A DNA stretch of 64,000 bases from Microbulbifer donghaiensis (GTDB lineage: Bacteria; Pseudomonadota; Gammaproteobacteria; Pseudomonadales; Cellvibrionaceae). Of the stretch, positions 19,214 to 28,597 are shown piece after piece. The translations under genes were made by a program, and so were the position numbers. The notes under the pieces were generated by a model. That model saw only the letters and a program-made list of their open reading frames with translations. It searched no databases and was not told the DNA's origin. How positions within the stretch are numbered: the stretch's first letter is position 1; every line of letters starts with the position of its first letter. Location of the stretch: the NCBI RefSeq assembly GCF_900129095.1, contig NZ_FQVA01000003.1, positions 1 to 64,000 of the forward strand. Direction: 5' to 3'.

Positions 19214-20995
19214 CTATGAGCCGACTTGCGAATGCTGTGGTGGTTCGCTGATTTCGGGCAGGCTGGCCGCGGCGGCAATACCGAAACCCTGGGCGTAATC
19301 CACCCCCATCAGGCGCAGCTTTTCCATCAGTTCGGGCGTCTCGACGTATTCGGCAATGGTACTGATGCCCATGCGCTTGGCGAGGTGGTCGATGGTACTG
19401 ACCATGGCGCTGTCGATTTCGTCTTCGAGCATATTGCGCACGAAGCTGCCATCGATCTTCAGGTAATCCACCGGCAGCTGACGCAGATATGCCAGGGAGG
19501 AGACGCCGCGGCCGAAATCGTCCAGGGCGAAACTGCAGCCGGCGGCACGCAGCTTGTGAATAAAGATCAGCGCGCGCTCCAGATTGTCGATGGCACTGGT
19601 TTCGGTAATCTCGAACTGCACCCGCGACGGCGCAACACCGGCGTCGGTCAGCTCGCGCAACACGAAATCGGCGAAGGTTTCGTCGCCGAGGCTGATGCCG
19701 GAAATATTGACTGCATAGCCAAAGCCGCCGACCCCCAAGCGCTGCTCGAGCGCCATATAGGCAAAAATCCGGCGAATTACCCAGCGGTCTATCTCCTCGA
19801 TCAGCCCGTAGCGCTCCGCTGCCGGCAGGAATAGCCCCGGCGAGATTACCCCGCCATCGCGACCGCGCATGCGCACCAGCACTTCGTAGTGGTGCACGCT
19901 TTGCTCGCCCTTCAGCGTCACCACCGGCTGGCGATACAGCATCAGGCGATCCTCCCGCAGGGCGGCGTGAATTTCCGCGACCCAGGTCGTCTCGCGGCGT
20001 TTTTCCACCACCTTGCGCGAGTCGCTGAAGAGTTTGACGCGATTGCGGCCCTGGTCCCGCGCGGCGGAGCAGGCGTCGTTGGCCGCGGCCAGCAGCTGGC
20101 TGGCGCTAGAGGCGTGCCGGTCTACCGTCACGACACCGATCGAGAGGGCTACACGACTGTCGCTGCCATCCCAGTGAAAGGCAAAGTTCTGTACCGTTTC
20201 GCGCAGGCGTGCCACCACTCGCCCCGCCTCTTCCAAAGTGCAATGACGCAGCAATATCGCAAACTCGTCGCTGCCGACGCGGGCGAACAAATCGTCGCTG
20301 GACAGGCAGCGGCGCAACACCTGCGCCAGCTGCACCAGCAACTGGTCGCCGGCCCCGTAACCGAGCGCGTCATTGACCACCTTGAACTGGTAAATATCCA
20401 GATACAGCAGCACGTGATGCTGCCGCTTGTCGTTACAAAGAGACAGGGTTTTCTGCAGTTCACTTTCGAAAAACTGCCGGTTGGGCAGTCGGGTGAGAGA
20501 ATCGTGGCTGGTCTGCCAGCTGAGGCGGGAAGCGATGCGGCGCGTAGCGGAAGTATCGCGCAGTATCAGGACGAAATTTTTCAGGATGGCCTCATCCCAT
20601 ACTGCCATCACCTGCACACTGACTTGCAGCGGCTCCCGCTCCTCGCCGGGGCGCAGTATGCAGGCGCTGAATTCCCGCATACTGGGTGGCGCGGAGTCCG
20701 CACCCGTCACCGGCAGAACGCCCGGCAACGGCGCGCCGCTATCGTCATAAAGTCGCAGATTTTCGTTCAGGGACAGGCCCGGCAACAGGCCGACCAGATT
20801 GCCGGTCAATTCGCCGATCAGGGGATTGCAGTAAGTCACCACACCTTCGGCATCTGTCACTATGACGCCGTCGGCGATTTCTCCCAGTGCCACCTCAGCG
20901 GCCTGCAAACTGATTTGCGCACCGGGCATCAACTCGTCCTCTTCCCGTGCCAGCAGGCCGAGGTACTCGACGGATTTCGGGTCAAATTCAGTCAA
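19214..20995 (-). CDS. PAS-GGDEF-EAL cyclic-di-GMP signalling protein
   Basis: 593 aa, no transmembrane segment. A PAS-like sensor domain is at about residues 30-150, GGDEF at about 170-330 and EAL at about 345-585. The diguanylate-cyclase signature reads GSDEF rather than GGDEF, and the RxxD inhibitory site is missing (SSDD). The EAL signature is EVLVR, with the other metal and catalytic residues present in NISGISL, FEITETS, LDDFGRG, LKIDGSF and IAEYVET. Phosphodiesterase activity is therefore more likely than cyclase activity. Convergent with the kinase gene. Confidence 0.9.
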   Translation of the reverse strand: MTEFDPKSVEYLGLLAREEDELMPGAQISLQAAEVALGEIADGVIVTDAEGVVTYCNPLIGELTGNLVGLLPGLSLNENLRLYDDSGAPLPGVLPVTGADSAPPSMREFSACILRPGEEREPLQVSVQVMAVWDEAILKNFVLILRDTSATRRIASRLSWQTSHDSLTRLPNRQFFESELQKTLSLCNDKRQHHVLLYLDIYQFKVVNDALGYGAGDQLLVQLAQVLRRCLSSDDLFARVGSDEFAILLRHCTLEEAGRVVARLRETVQNFAFHWDGSDSRVALSIGVVTVDRHASSASQLLAAANDACSAARDQGRNRVKLFSDSRKVVEKRRETTWVAEIHAALREDRLMLYRQPVVTLKGEQSVHHYEVLVRMRGRDGGVISPGLFLPAAERYGLIEEIDRWVIRRIFAYMALEQRLGVGGFGYAVNISGISLGDETFADFVLRELTDAGVAPSRVQFEITETSAIDNLERALIFIHKLRAAGCSFALDDFGRGVSSLAYLRQLPVDYLKIDGSFVRNMLEDEIDSAMVSTIDHLAKRMGISTIAEYVETPELMEKLRLMGVDYAQGFGIAAAASLPEISEPPQHSQVGS

Positions 20996-21178
20996 AGCCG
21001 CAAGCTCGCGTTTTTATGCTGTAGCAGAGGGTGCGCTGGAGCAGGCCATGAAGTCCTGGACACCCAGCTGTACCACTGCGCGGCGAGCCTGCAAACTCCA
21101 TCACAAAAACCCGCCTATACACTTCAAATATCGAGCTCTCCCTGCCCACATAATGTCGCTAGCGTCTAAATTGCACCC

Positions 21179-21748
21179 TCACAGATGCGTGCGCAAGAAG
21201 TTTTTAAGCTTCTCATCTTCGAAAGCGCGCTGCAGGGTTGCGCTCAGCAGATCGTTGACACGCGTTTCAACTTCTTCGCGACTCGGCTTGATCAGACTGC
21301 GGTCCTTGCCACTGGAACGGTAGGTACCGAAATAGGTCGCACCGCCGATTTTTACTTCCAGCTGCACTTCGGCAGAGGTGTCGACTTTGCTTGTGTAGAG
21401 TTTGTCCGGGCTGTCGTAGCTCAAGCCGGTCAGCTTCGCCACAACCTGTACATCGGCGGCATTGTCCACGGTGCGGAAAGACCAATTGGCAAACCCTTCG
21501 CCCAGAGCAGCTGCTATCGAGTTTTCGACATTATTGGCGAGACGTACATTCGAGGTGTCCGCATAGATACCACCGAGAGAGCCGAGACCGCCACCCGGCA
21601 ACTGGTTAACACCGCGCACGCTGAGCGTGTGGCCGGCGCCAATGGCGTCGGACTGTACCTGTACCTGTGGGCGCACCTGGACTTCCACTGGACTGTGCGC
21701 ACAGGCCGCCAACACGCACACACCCAGAAACAGCAACAGCTTCTTCAT
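21179..21748 (-). CDS. YajG-family lipoprotein
   Basis: A 189-aa precursor with a lipoprotein signal, MKKLLLFLGVCVLAAC; the lipobox LAAC places the acylated cysteine at residue 16. The mature part is a single domain with the YajG-like pattern: an NVENSIAAALGEGF segment and a RVNDLLSATLQRAFED helix near the C-terminus. Residue +2 after Cys is Ala, so sorting to the outer membrane is expected. Function of the family is unknown. It precedes the PCuAC/lipoprotein pair only by position, not on the same transcript (67-bp gap, same strand). Confidence 0.82.
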   Translation of the reverse strand: MKKLLLFLGVCVLAACAHSPVEVQVRPQVQVQSDAIGAGHTLSVRGVNQLPGGGLGSLGGIYADTSNVRLANNVENSIAAALGEGFANWSFRTVDNAADVQVVAKLTGLSYDSPDKLYTSKVDTSAEVQLEVKIGGATYFGTYRSSGKDRSLIKPSREEVETRVNDLLSATLQRAFEDEKLKNFLRTHL

Positions 21749-21815
21749 TTATTCCTCCAGCAATTTTATGCAGATAGATTTTTGCTTCTTTTCGTAAACG
21801 CGGCGCGGAAAAAGT

Positions 21816-22325
21816 TCAGCCGTGATGATGGTGTTCCGCCGCGGCCTTGAGTTGCCTCACAGGCACATGCAGTTCCAGTATCTCACCGCCGGCGAAATGC
21901 AGACGCAGCGGCAACTGTTCGCCGGCACGCAAACGGACGCCACGCAACATCAGGTGCACGCCACCCGGCGCCATTTCCACTGTTGCACCGGCGGGGATTG
22001 CCAGTTCCGGCAGCGCGCGCATGCGGCTGACGCCACCTTCGCTGACTGTCGTATGGAGATCCGCATCCGCATCTTCAAGGCCCGGCAATTCGACACTCTG
22101 CAGGCGCAACTCTTTGCCGCTCGCATTGCGCAGGGAAAGGTAAGCCGCACTCATCGCCGCACCCGGTAGAGTCTCGCGGGCATAGCCGGCGAACTCCAGC
22201 CCGCGGATAACCGCCGCGGGTTTAACCTCCTCCGCTGGCGAGAGGCTGCCGCCATCGGCCACGACGAGACCCGGCAGAAGACCGCTGACAAACACGCCGC
22301 AGAACAACTTCAGAAATCTGCTCAC
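21816..22325 (-). CDS. Periplasmic copper chaperone PCu(A)C-like
   Basis: 169 aa with a signal peptide (about residues 1-23). The domain has the family copper motif order: His in LHTTVSEGG, Met in SRMRAL, then the PGGVHLMLRG His-x-Met pair. It probably carries Cu(I) in the periplasm, for example for cytochrome oxidase assembly. The protein ends in a natural EHHHHG, adding another metal-binding site. Start is a GTG whose first base is the last base of the upstream lipoprotein stop (TAGTG), so the two are translationally coupled. Confidence 0.87.
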   Translation of the reverse strand: MSRFLKLFCGVFVSGLLPGLVVADGGSLSPAEEVKPAAVIRGLEFAGYARETLPGAAMSAAYLSLRNASGKELRLQSVELPGLEDADADLHTTVSEGGVSRMRALPELAIPAGATVEMAPGGVHLMLRGVRLRAGEQLPLRLHFAGGEILELHVPVRQLKAAAEHHHHG

Positions 22326-23095
22326 TATGCACCCCCGCCATCTGGCCTGGTCAGCAGCAGCCGCGGTGGGCTGCCGAGTTTAATATCGCCGCGTATGCGG
22401 TAACCGGGCACCGCCTCCCGCAGCTGTTGATAGATCCAGCGGCCCTCGGCATCGGTAGGCGCCACTATGATCACACGCAAGTCTTCGCGGCGAATGCGCG
22501 CGGCCGCCCCGCGCAGCAGTGCCACTGTGTCTGCGGATCTGGCCGCCAATTGCGCCGCCGGCAGCTCCACCACCTCGCCCTGCGGCAGATCCTGCTTTGC
22601 GCGGCTGCGCTCGCGTACCAGTTGTGCGCGCACCTCCGCGACCAGGGCATTGCCCGGCGCCAGTTCGTCGGCTCGATTCAGGAAGCTGGTCACCTCGCCG
22701 AAGGAGCGCCGGCGCAGCGCATCGCGCGCGCGCTCGACGAGGTCGATCACAATCGTCTGGATACCGCTGGCGGCGCGCCTGTTGTCCGGGTCCAACTGCC
22801 TGACGCGCAGATAGTAGTCGTAGGCGCTCGCGCCGGCGGGATAGGTCAGAAAGCCCTCGCGCTGGGCGGCTTCTGCACGATCGAGAAAAAACTCCACGTT
22901 GCGCTGGCGAATCTCCTCGGGCGACGGGCCGCGCGGCTGCTCCGGCAGCGGTACGGCACGCGGCGCCGGTAGCGGCGGGCGGGTGACACAGCCACTCAGA
23001 GACAGAGTCATCAGCAGAGATAGTGCGATGATGTGACGGCGGTCAAATGACGACAAACCAATTCCCCTGCTGTTGTTTTTTTGTACCGCAGGCAT
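22325..23095 (-). CDS. Lipoprotein of unknown function with helical repeat-like domain
   Basis: 256 aa from the ATG at 23093-23095; the open frame further upstream overlaps the divergent dsbD start and is rejected. The signal ends in LSLSGC with Cys at residue 36. A proline-rich stretch follows, then about 100 residues of alpha-helix with a TPR-like spacing (YYLRVRQLDPDNRRAA, SFLNRADELAPGNALVAEV), then a small alpha/beta C-terminal domain. No family was recognised. Translational coupling to the copper chaperone suggests an envelope role. Confidence 0.72.
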   Translation of the reverse strand: MPAVQKNNSRGIGLSSFDRRHIIALSLLMTLSLSGCVTRPPLPAPRAVPLPEQPRGPSPEEIRQRNVEFFLDRAEAAQREGFLTYPAGASAYDYYLRVRQLDPDNRRAASGIQTIVIDLVERARDALRRRSFGEVTSFLNRADELAPGNALVAEVRAQLVRERSRAKQDLPQGEVVELPAAQLAARSADTVALLRGAAARIRREDLRVIIVAPTDAEGRWIYQQLREAVPGYRIRGDIKLGSPPRLLLTRPDGGGA

Positions 23096-23177
23096 CGCTA
23101 TACTGCCGACTCCAGTGAACCCCCGTCCACGGCGGCAGTCAGATGCATGCGTCCGACTATAAAGAATTTTTGCTCCT

Positions 23178-24983
23178 ATGGCTGTGATGACCAACAGTTT
23201 CCGAAAAAATTTCCTCTACCTGCTGGCCGCGCTGGCATTTTTGCTGACCAGCGGTGTAAGCGCGCAGCCGAGCGCGCCTTCCTTCGGCACCCAAAGCTCA
23301 GGTGAAAGCGCCGAATTCCTGCCGGTGGACGAGGCCTACCAGCAGGATTTCCTATTCGATAGCCAAGGTATCAGCGCCATCTTTCAGATAGCCCCGGACT
23401 ATTACCTCTACCGGGACAAACTCGCCCTTTATCGTGTGGATAGCGGCAAAAAGACCGCGCTGCCACTGACTCTTCCCGACGGAGAAGTCATCTGGGACGA
23501 CTACTTCGAGAAGGAAACCGAAGTCTATCGCCTGCAACTGGAGTTTCCGCTCAATCTCCAGCGCAGCGACGAACCGCTGCTGCTGGAGATACATTACCAG
23601 GGCTGCGCCGACGCCGGCCTCTGTTACCCGCCGCAGGTTCGCCAGTACACCCTGGATCCCGTCAATGGCAGTGCCACTCCCGCCGGCACTGGCGCTGAGC
23701 CGGCTGCGCCGGCCCCGGGCTCCGCCAGCAGTGCCGGAATGGCCCTGCCACTGGCGCTGCTGCTGGCATTTGCCGGCGGCCTGCTACTGAACCTGATGCC
23801 CTGCGTATTCCCCGTGCTGTCGATCAAGCTGCTGGCCGTCAGCCAGGCCGCGAAGCGCGCCGATCAGCGCCACCACCACGGCTGGGCATACAGCGCCGGT
23901 GTCGTCTTGAGTTTCGTGCTGATCGCCGCACTGATGCTGGCGCTGCGCGCCGGTGGCGAAGCGGTCGGCTGGGGCTTCCAGCTGCAGTCGCCCTGGCTGG
24001 TAGCGGCGCTGGCCTACCTGTTTTTCGCCATGGGACTCAGTCTTTCGGGGCTGACCGAGTTTGGCGGCGGCCTGATGGGTATCGGCAGCAACCTCAGCGC
24101 ACAGCGGGGACTGCGAGGCTCTTTTGCTACCGGCGCGCTGGCCACCCTGGTCGCGAGCCCGTGCACCGCACCGATGATGGGCTCCGCACTCGGCTTTGCC
24201 GTGACCCAGCCAGCGGCGGTCGCCCTGTTGGTATTCGCGGCACTCGGCGCGGGCATGGCCGCCCCCTTCCTGTTGCTGACCTATATCCCGACGCTGTCCG
24301 AGAAACTGCCGCGCCCCGGCCCGTGGATGGACCGACTGAAACAGCTGCTGGCCTTCCCCATGTACCTGACCGCCGTCTGGCTGCTGTGGGTGCTGGGCCG
24401 CCAGAGCGGCAGCGACGGCGTGGCACTGGTACTGGCCGGTGCGGTGGCCATTGCGTTTGCCCTGTGGCTGTGGCCGCGACCTCAGTGGCACTGGGGTAGG
24501 GGCACCACGGCAATGCTCGCGCTGGCGTTCGCATTACTGCTGTTGCCGCGCCTGACCACCGTACAGCTGCCCAGCGCGGCTACCGGCAGCTACTGGCAAC
24601 CCTATTCCCCCGACCGCCTCGAAGCTGCCCGCAGCGAAGGCCGCCCGGTATTGGCGAACATGACCGCAGCCTGGTGCATTACCTGCCTGGCCAACGAAAA
24701 AGTCGTGCTGTCCAGCGACGAAATCAGCGATGCGGTGCAGCAACTTGGCGTAGTGGCACTGAAGGGAGACTGGACCAACCAGGATCCACGCATCAGCCAG
24801 CTGCTGGCCAGGTATGGCCGCACCAGCGTTCCGCTCTATCTCCTTTACCCCGCTGGGGGCGGCGAGGCGAAAATCCTGCCCCAGATACTGACCCGCGAAG
24901 GACTGCTGGCGGAATTGAATGCCGCGGCGCGGGATAGTTTCAGCGCCTCGGGGGCCGAAAAAAACGACAATTTGCCTTTGTAG
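23178..24983 (+). CDS. dsbD: Thiol:disulfide interchange protein DsbD
   Basis: Transfers electrons from cytoplasmic thioredoxin to periplasmic reductants (DsbC, cytochrome c maturation). 601 aa: signal peptide (1-30); N-terminal periplasmic domain with the redox pair in GCADAGLCYPP; eight-helix membrane domain with cysteines in NLMPCVFPVLS and VASPCTAPMMG; C-terminal thioredoxin-like domain with AAWCITC. Start ATG 23178, with a second in-frame ATG at 23187. Divergent from the lipoprotein/copper chaperone genes across 82 bp. Confidence 0.96.
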   Translation: MAVMTNSFRKNFLYLLAALAFLLTSGVSAQPSAPSFGTQSSGESAEFLPVDEAYQQDFLFDSQGISAIFQIAPDYYLYRDKLALYRVDSGKKTALPLTLPDGEVIWDDYFEKETEVYRLQLEFPLNLQRSDEPLLLEIHYQGCADAGLCYPPQVRQYTLDPVNGSATPAGTGAEPAAPAPGSASSAGMALPLALLLAFAGGLLLNLMPCVFPVLSIKLLAVSQAAKRADQRHHHGWAYSAGVVLSFVLIAALMLALRAGGEAVGWGFQLQSPWLVAALAYLFFAMGLSLSGLTEFGGGLMGIGSNLSAQRGLRGSFATGALATLVASPCTAPMMGSALGFAVTQPAAVALLVFAALGAGMAAPFLLLTYIPTLSEKLPRPGPWMDRLKQLLAFPMYLTAVWLLWVLGRQSGSDGVALVLAGAVAIAFALWLWPRPQWHWGRGTTAMLALAFALLLLPRLTTVQLPSAATGSYWQPYSPDRLEAARSEGRPVLANMTAAWCITCLANEKVVLSSDEISDAVQQLGVVALKGDWTNQDPRISQLLARYGRTSVPLYLLYPAGGGEAKILPQILTREGLLAELNAAARDSFSASGAEKNDNLPL

Positions 24984-25222
24984 CCATTCCACCGGGCAAA
25001 AAAGCCAGCGCCAAGATAATTTTGCGCTAAATATCACGGAAAAGTGGCCGAACTCCGGCTAACTTCAATAAACTGTATCGCAGGCATGGACAGGGAGTCA
25101 CTTTTGCGGCACACTCGCCCCGGCACTCGGGCACTCCGGCCTTAAAGTCGAGTTTGCCCGCAAGATAGCCGCCATTCACCCGATTTTTGTGACCGTTTTG
25201 CGCTTTTTCTTCAGAGCAAGCT

Positions 25223-25678
25223 ATGGCTAGACTTCTTCTGTTGCACGGCCCCAATCTCAACCTGCTCGGCACCCGCGAGCCGCATATCTATGGCGCCACC
25301 ACGCTTGCGCAGATAGATGCGGCGGCGAAGACGCAGTGTGAGGCAGCTGGCCACGAGCTGGACACCCTGCAGAGCAACAGCGAAGCGGAACTGATCGATC
25401 GCATACAGGCGGCGGCCGGCGAGGGTGTGGCGTTTATCGTGATCAACCCCGCCGCCTTCACCCATACCAGTGTGGCGCTGCGGGATGCCCTGGCGGCTGT
25501 AGCCATTCCTTTTATCGAGCTGCACCTGTCCAACCCCCACGCCCGGGAAGAATTCCGCCGCCACTCCTATTTTTCCGACCTGGCCCGGGGTGTCGTGTGT
25601 GGCTTTGGCGCACACAGTTACACCCTGGCCCTGGAGGCGGCCATACACCAATTGAGTGTGGCGCCAACCAACAAATAA
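25223..25678 (+). CDS. aroQ: Type II 3-dehydroquinate dehydratase
   Basis: Third step of the shikimate pathway. The 151-aa product begins [20 protein letters not shown], with the catalytic tyrosine region (IYG) next. [13 protein letters not shown], the [17 protein letters not shown] block with the catalytic His, and [16 protein letters not shown] are all present. It is followed after 35 bp by accB and accC, the common aroQ-accB-accC arrangement. The 239-bp gap upstream (24984-25222) should hold the promoter, but no convincing hexamer pair was found. Confidence 0.97.
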   Translation: MARLLLLHGPNLNLLGTREPHIYGATTLAQIDAAAKTQCEAAGHELDTLQSNSEAELIDRIQAAAGEGVAFIVINPAAFTHTSVALRDALAAVAIPFIELHLSNPHAREEFRRHSYFSDLARGVVCGFGAHSYTLALEAAIHQLSVAPTNK

Positions 25679-25713
25679 CCCAGAACTGCACAAGACACTG
25701 AGAGTGAAGAACT

Positions 25714-26178
25714 ATGGATATCCGCAAGATTAAAAAACTGATTGAGCTGCTCGAGGAATCGGATATCGGCGAGCTGGAAATCAAGGAAGGCGAAGAATCC
25801 GTGCGCATCAGCCGTGGCGTCAGTGGCGCCCAGCAAGCGGTCGCACCGGTTTACGCCGCCCCGGCAGCTCCCGTAGCCCCGACTGCCCCCGCCCCGGCCG
25901 CAGCGCCCGCCGCCGAAGAGCAGGAAGCGGTACCGGCCCTGACCGGCCACCCGGTGAAGTCACCGATGGTGGGCACCTACTACGCCGCCCCCAGCCCCGG
26001 CGCCGAACCCTTCGTTAAGGTCGGCCAACAGGTCAAAGTTGGCGACGTCATCTGTATCGTCGAGGCGATGAAAATGATGAACCAGATCGAAGCCGACAAG
26101 GCCGGCACCATCGAATCCATCCTCGTGGAAGACGGCCAGCCGGTAGAGTTTGACCAGCCGCTCGTGACCATCGTCTGA
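25714..26178 (+). CDS. accB: Biotin carboxyl carrier protein of acetyl-CoA carboxylase
   Basis: 154 aa. The N-terminal region is [18 protein letters not shown] central Ala/Pro-rich mobile linker (about residues 45-70) leads to the biotinyl domain, with biotin accepted on Lys120 in [11 protein letters not shown]. It carries CO2 between AccC and the AccAD transferase for malonyl-CoA synthesis. AccC follows after 15 bp in the same operon. Confidence 0.98.
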   Translation: MDIRKIKKLIELLEESDIGELEIKEGEESVRISRGVSGAQQAVAPVYAAPAAPVAPTAPAPAAAPAAEEQEAVPALTGHPVKSPMVGTYYAAPSPGAEPFVKVGQQVKVGDVICIVEAMKMMNQIEADKAGTIESILVEDGQPVEFDQPLVTIV

Positions 26179-26193
26179 GCGGGGTGAGCGAGC

Positions 26194-27534
26194 ATGTTTG
26201 ACAAGATCCTGATCGCCAACCGGGGCGAAATCGCGCTGCGGATACTGCGCGCCTGTAAGGAGATGGGCATCGCCACCGTGGCCGTGCACTCCCAGGTGGA
26301 CCGCGACCTGAAGCACGTGCGCCTCGCGGATGAATCCGTGTGCATCGGCCCCAACCCCTCACCGCAGAGCTATCTGAATGTCCCCGCGATTATCTCGGCG
26401 ATGGAAATCACCGACGCGGTGGCGGTACATCCCGGCTACGGCTTCCTGGCGGAAAATGCCGACTTCGCCGAGCAGGTGCAGAAGAGCGGCTTTACCTTTA
26501 TCGGCCCGGATGCGGACGTGATCCGCCTGATGGGCGACAAGGTATCCGCCATCGCCGCGATGAAGAAGGCCGGCGTACCCACGGTACCCGGTTCCGACGG
26601 CCCGCTGCCGGAAAACGGCGAGCGCTGCCACGAGATAGCGCGCAAGATCGGCTATCCCGTGATCATCAAGGCGGCCGCCGGCGGCGGTGGTCGCGGTATG
26701 CGCGTGGTGCATACCGAGGCCGCACTGCTGAACGCCATTGCGGTGACCAAGTCCGAGGCCCAGGCGGCCTTCGGCGACGGCACCGTGTACATGGAAAAAT
26801 TCCTGCAGAATCCGCGTCACGTGGAAATTCAGGTGATGTCCGACGGACAGGGCAGCGCCATCCACCTGGGTGACCGCGACTGCTCGCTGCAGCGCCGCCA
26901 CCAGAAGGTACTGGAAGAGGCGCCGGCGCCGGGTATTCCCGACGAAGTGCGCCAGGCGGTGTATGAATCCTGCGTGCAGGCCTGTATCGATATCGGCTAC
27001 CGCGGCGCCGGCACCTTCGAGTTCCTGTACGAGGACGAGCGTTTCTACTTCATCGAGATGAACACCCGCATCCAGGTGGAGCACCCCGTTACCGAGATGG
27101 TCACGGGCGTCGACCTGATCAAAGAGCAGATCCGCGTCTGCGCGGGGCAGAAGCTGTCCCTCAAACAGGAAGACATCGTTATTCGCGGCCACGCCTTCGA
27201 GTGCCGTATCAATGCGGAAGACCCGAAGACCTTCTTCCCGAGCCCGGGCAAAGTGAACAACTTCCACATTCCCGGTGGGCTGGGCGTGCGCGTCGACTCG
27301 CACCTCTACTCCGGCTATACCGTGCCCCCCAACTACGACTCAATGATCGCCAAGGTCATCACCCATGCCGAAAGCCGCGAAGCGGCGTTGGCGCGCATGC
27401 GCGTGGCCCTGTCGGAACTGATCGTGGACGGCATCAAGACCAATATTCCGCTGCAGGAAGAACTGGTCCGCGACAGTGCCTTTGCCGAGGGTGGTGTAAA
27501 CATTCACTACCTCGAGAAAAAGCTCGGCCTTTGA
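26194..27534 (+). CDS. accC: Biotin carboxylase subunit of acetyl-CoA carboxylase
   Basis: 446 aa ATP-grasp enzyme that carboxylates biotin on AccB. It has the N-terminal domain [17 protein letters not shown], the glycine-rich ATP loop [12 protein letters not shown], the [14 protein letters not shown] catalytic block and the C-terminal ECRINAEDP domain. Length matches the family (about 449). Last gene of the aroQ-accB-accC unit; a GC-rich hairpin follows 14 bp after the stop. Confidence 0.98.
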   Translation: MFDKILIANRGEIALRILRACKEMGIATVAVHSQVDRDLKHVRLADESVCIGPNPSPQSYLNVPAIISAMEITDAVAVHPGYGFLAENADFAEQVQKSGFTFIGPDADVIRLMGDKVSAIAAMKKAGVPTVPGSDGPLPENGERCHEIARKIGYPVIIKAAAGGGGRGMRVVHTEAALLNAIAVTKSEAQAAFGDGTVYMEKFLQNPRHVEIQVMSDGQGSAIHLGDRDCSLQRRHQKVLEEAPAPGIPDEVRQAVYESCVQACIDIGYRGAGTFEFLYEDERFYFIEMNTRIQVEHPVTEMVTGVDLIKEQIRVCAGQKLSLKQEDIVIRGHAFECRINAEDPKTFFPSPGKVNNFHIPGGLGVRVDSHLYSGYTVPPNYDSMIAKVITHAESREAALARMRVALSELIVDGIKTNIPLQEELVRDSAFAEGGVNIHYLEKKLGL

Positions 27535-27548
27535 CCCCTCCTGACGAA

Positions 27549-27574
27549 CAGCCCGCCGCAGTCGCGGCGGGCTG
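27549..27574 (+). terminator. GC-rich hairpin after accC
   Basis: Perfect 11-bp stem: CAGCCCGCCGC (27549-27559) with GCGGCGGGCTG (27564-27574), loop AGTC. No T-run follows, so it may be a 3'-end stabilising hairpin or a factor-assisted terminator rather than a standard intrinsic one. Confidence 0.5.
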
Positions 27575-27641
27575 CCCCAAGCACATACAGGGCCGCCAGC
27601 CCTACAATACACACTCCCACTTACCACCAATCACTAGCGAT

Positions 27642-28523
27642 ATGCCCTGGCTACAACTCCGCGTAGATACCAACCGCGAGCAGGCGGAAAAAATTGAACA
27701 GGCACTGCTGTTTGCCGGCGCCGTGTCCGTCACCCTGCAGGACAATGCCGACCAGCCGATTCTGGAGCCGGGCCTCGGTGAGATTCCCCTGTGGGATCAA
27801 ACCCGGGTCACTGGGCTCTTCGACGCCGAGGTGGATACTGCGGTGACGGAAGCCAGGGCCGCCTCCTACCTTTGCGAGCTGCTGCCCAATGCCCGCTGGG
27901 AACAACTGGAGGACAAGGACTGGGAGCGCGAGTGGATGACCCACTACAAGCCAATCCAGTGCAGCGACAATCTCTGGATCTGCCCCAGCTGGTGCGAACC
28001 GCCGCAACCGGATGCGGTCAACCTGCTGCTGGATCCGGGCCTCGCCTTCGGTACCGGCACCCACCCCACCACCTTCCTTTGCCTGCAGTGGCTGGCCGGG
28101 GAAAACCTGGCCGGCAAGAGTGTCATCGATTTCGGCTGCGGCTCCGGCATCCTCGGCATTGGCGCACTGCTGCTTGGCGCCGCAGGTGCCACGGGGACCG
28201 ATATCGATCCCCAGGCCCTGATTGCCAGCCGCGACAATGCCGCGCGCAACGGGCTAGATCCCGCGCGCTTTCCGGTTTATCTGCCCGAACAGATGCCAAA
28301 GGAGCCCGCCGATGTCATGCTGGCGAACATTCTCGCCGGCCCGCTGGTGGAACTGGCACCACAGCTGGTCGAACTGACACGGGTCGGTGGCCGCATTTGC
28401 CTGTCCGGCATACTCGCGTCCCAGGCAGAAAAGGTAAAAGCCGCCTACAGCCCGTGGATTGCTTTCGACGCCGACAGCCAGCGCGAGGATTGGGTGCGCC
28501 TCGCCGGCACTCGCACCCGCTGA
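27642..28523 (+). CDS. prmA: Ribosomal protein L11 methyltransferase
   Basis: SAM-dependent enzyme trimethylating L11. Start is the ATG at 27642 (MPWLQLRVDTN), giving 293 aa like E. coli PrmA; the open frame upstream lies inside accC. The N-terminal L11-recognition domain is followed by the Rossmann domain with DPGLAFGTGTHPTT, VIDFGCGSGILGI (SAM motif I) and the MLANILAGPL catalytic segment. Confidence 0.97.
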   Translation: MPWLQLRVDTNREQAEKIEQALLFAGAVSVTLQDNADQPILEPGLGEIPLWDQTRVTGLFDAEVDTAVTEARAASYLCELLPNARWEQLEDKDWEREWMTHYKPIQCSDNLWICPSWCEPPQPDAVNLLLDPGLAFGTGTHPTTFLCLQWLAGENLAGKSVIDFGCGSGILGIGALLLGAAGATGTDIDPQALIASRDNAARNGLDPARFPVYLPEQMPKEPADVMLANILAGPLVELAPQLVELTRVGGRICLSGILASQAEKVKAAYSPWIAFDADSQREDWVRLAGTRTR

Positions 28524-28597
28524 TGAGACTCCAGACACTACGCGGCCGCTGAACAGGCTGATAGACTTGGCGACCTAATAAACACTGCCGAATCCGA

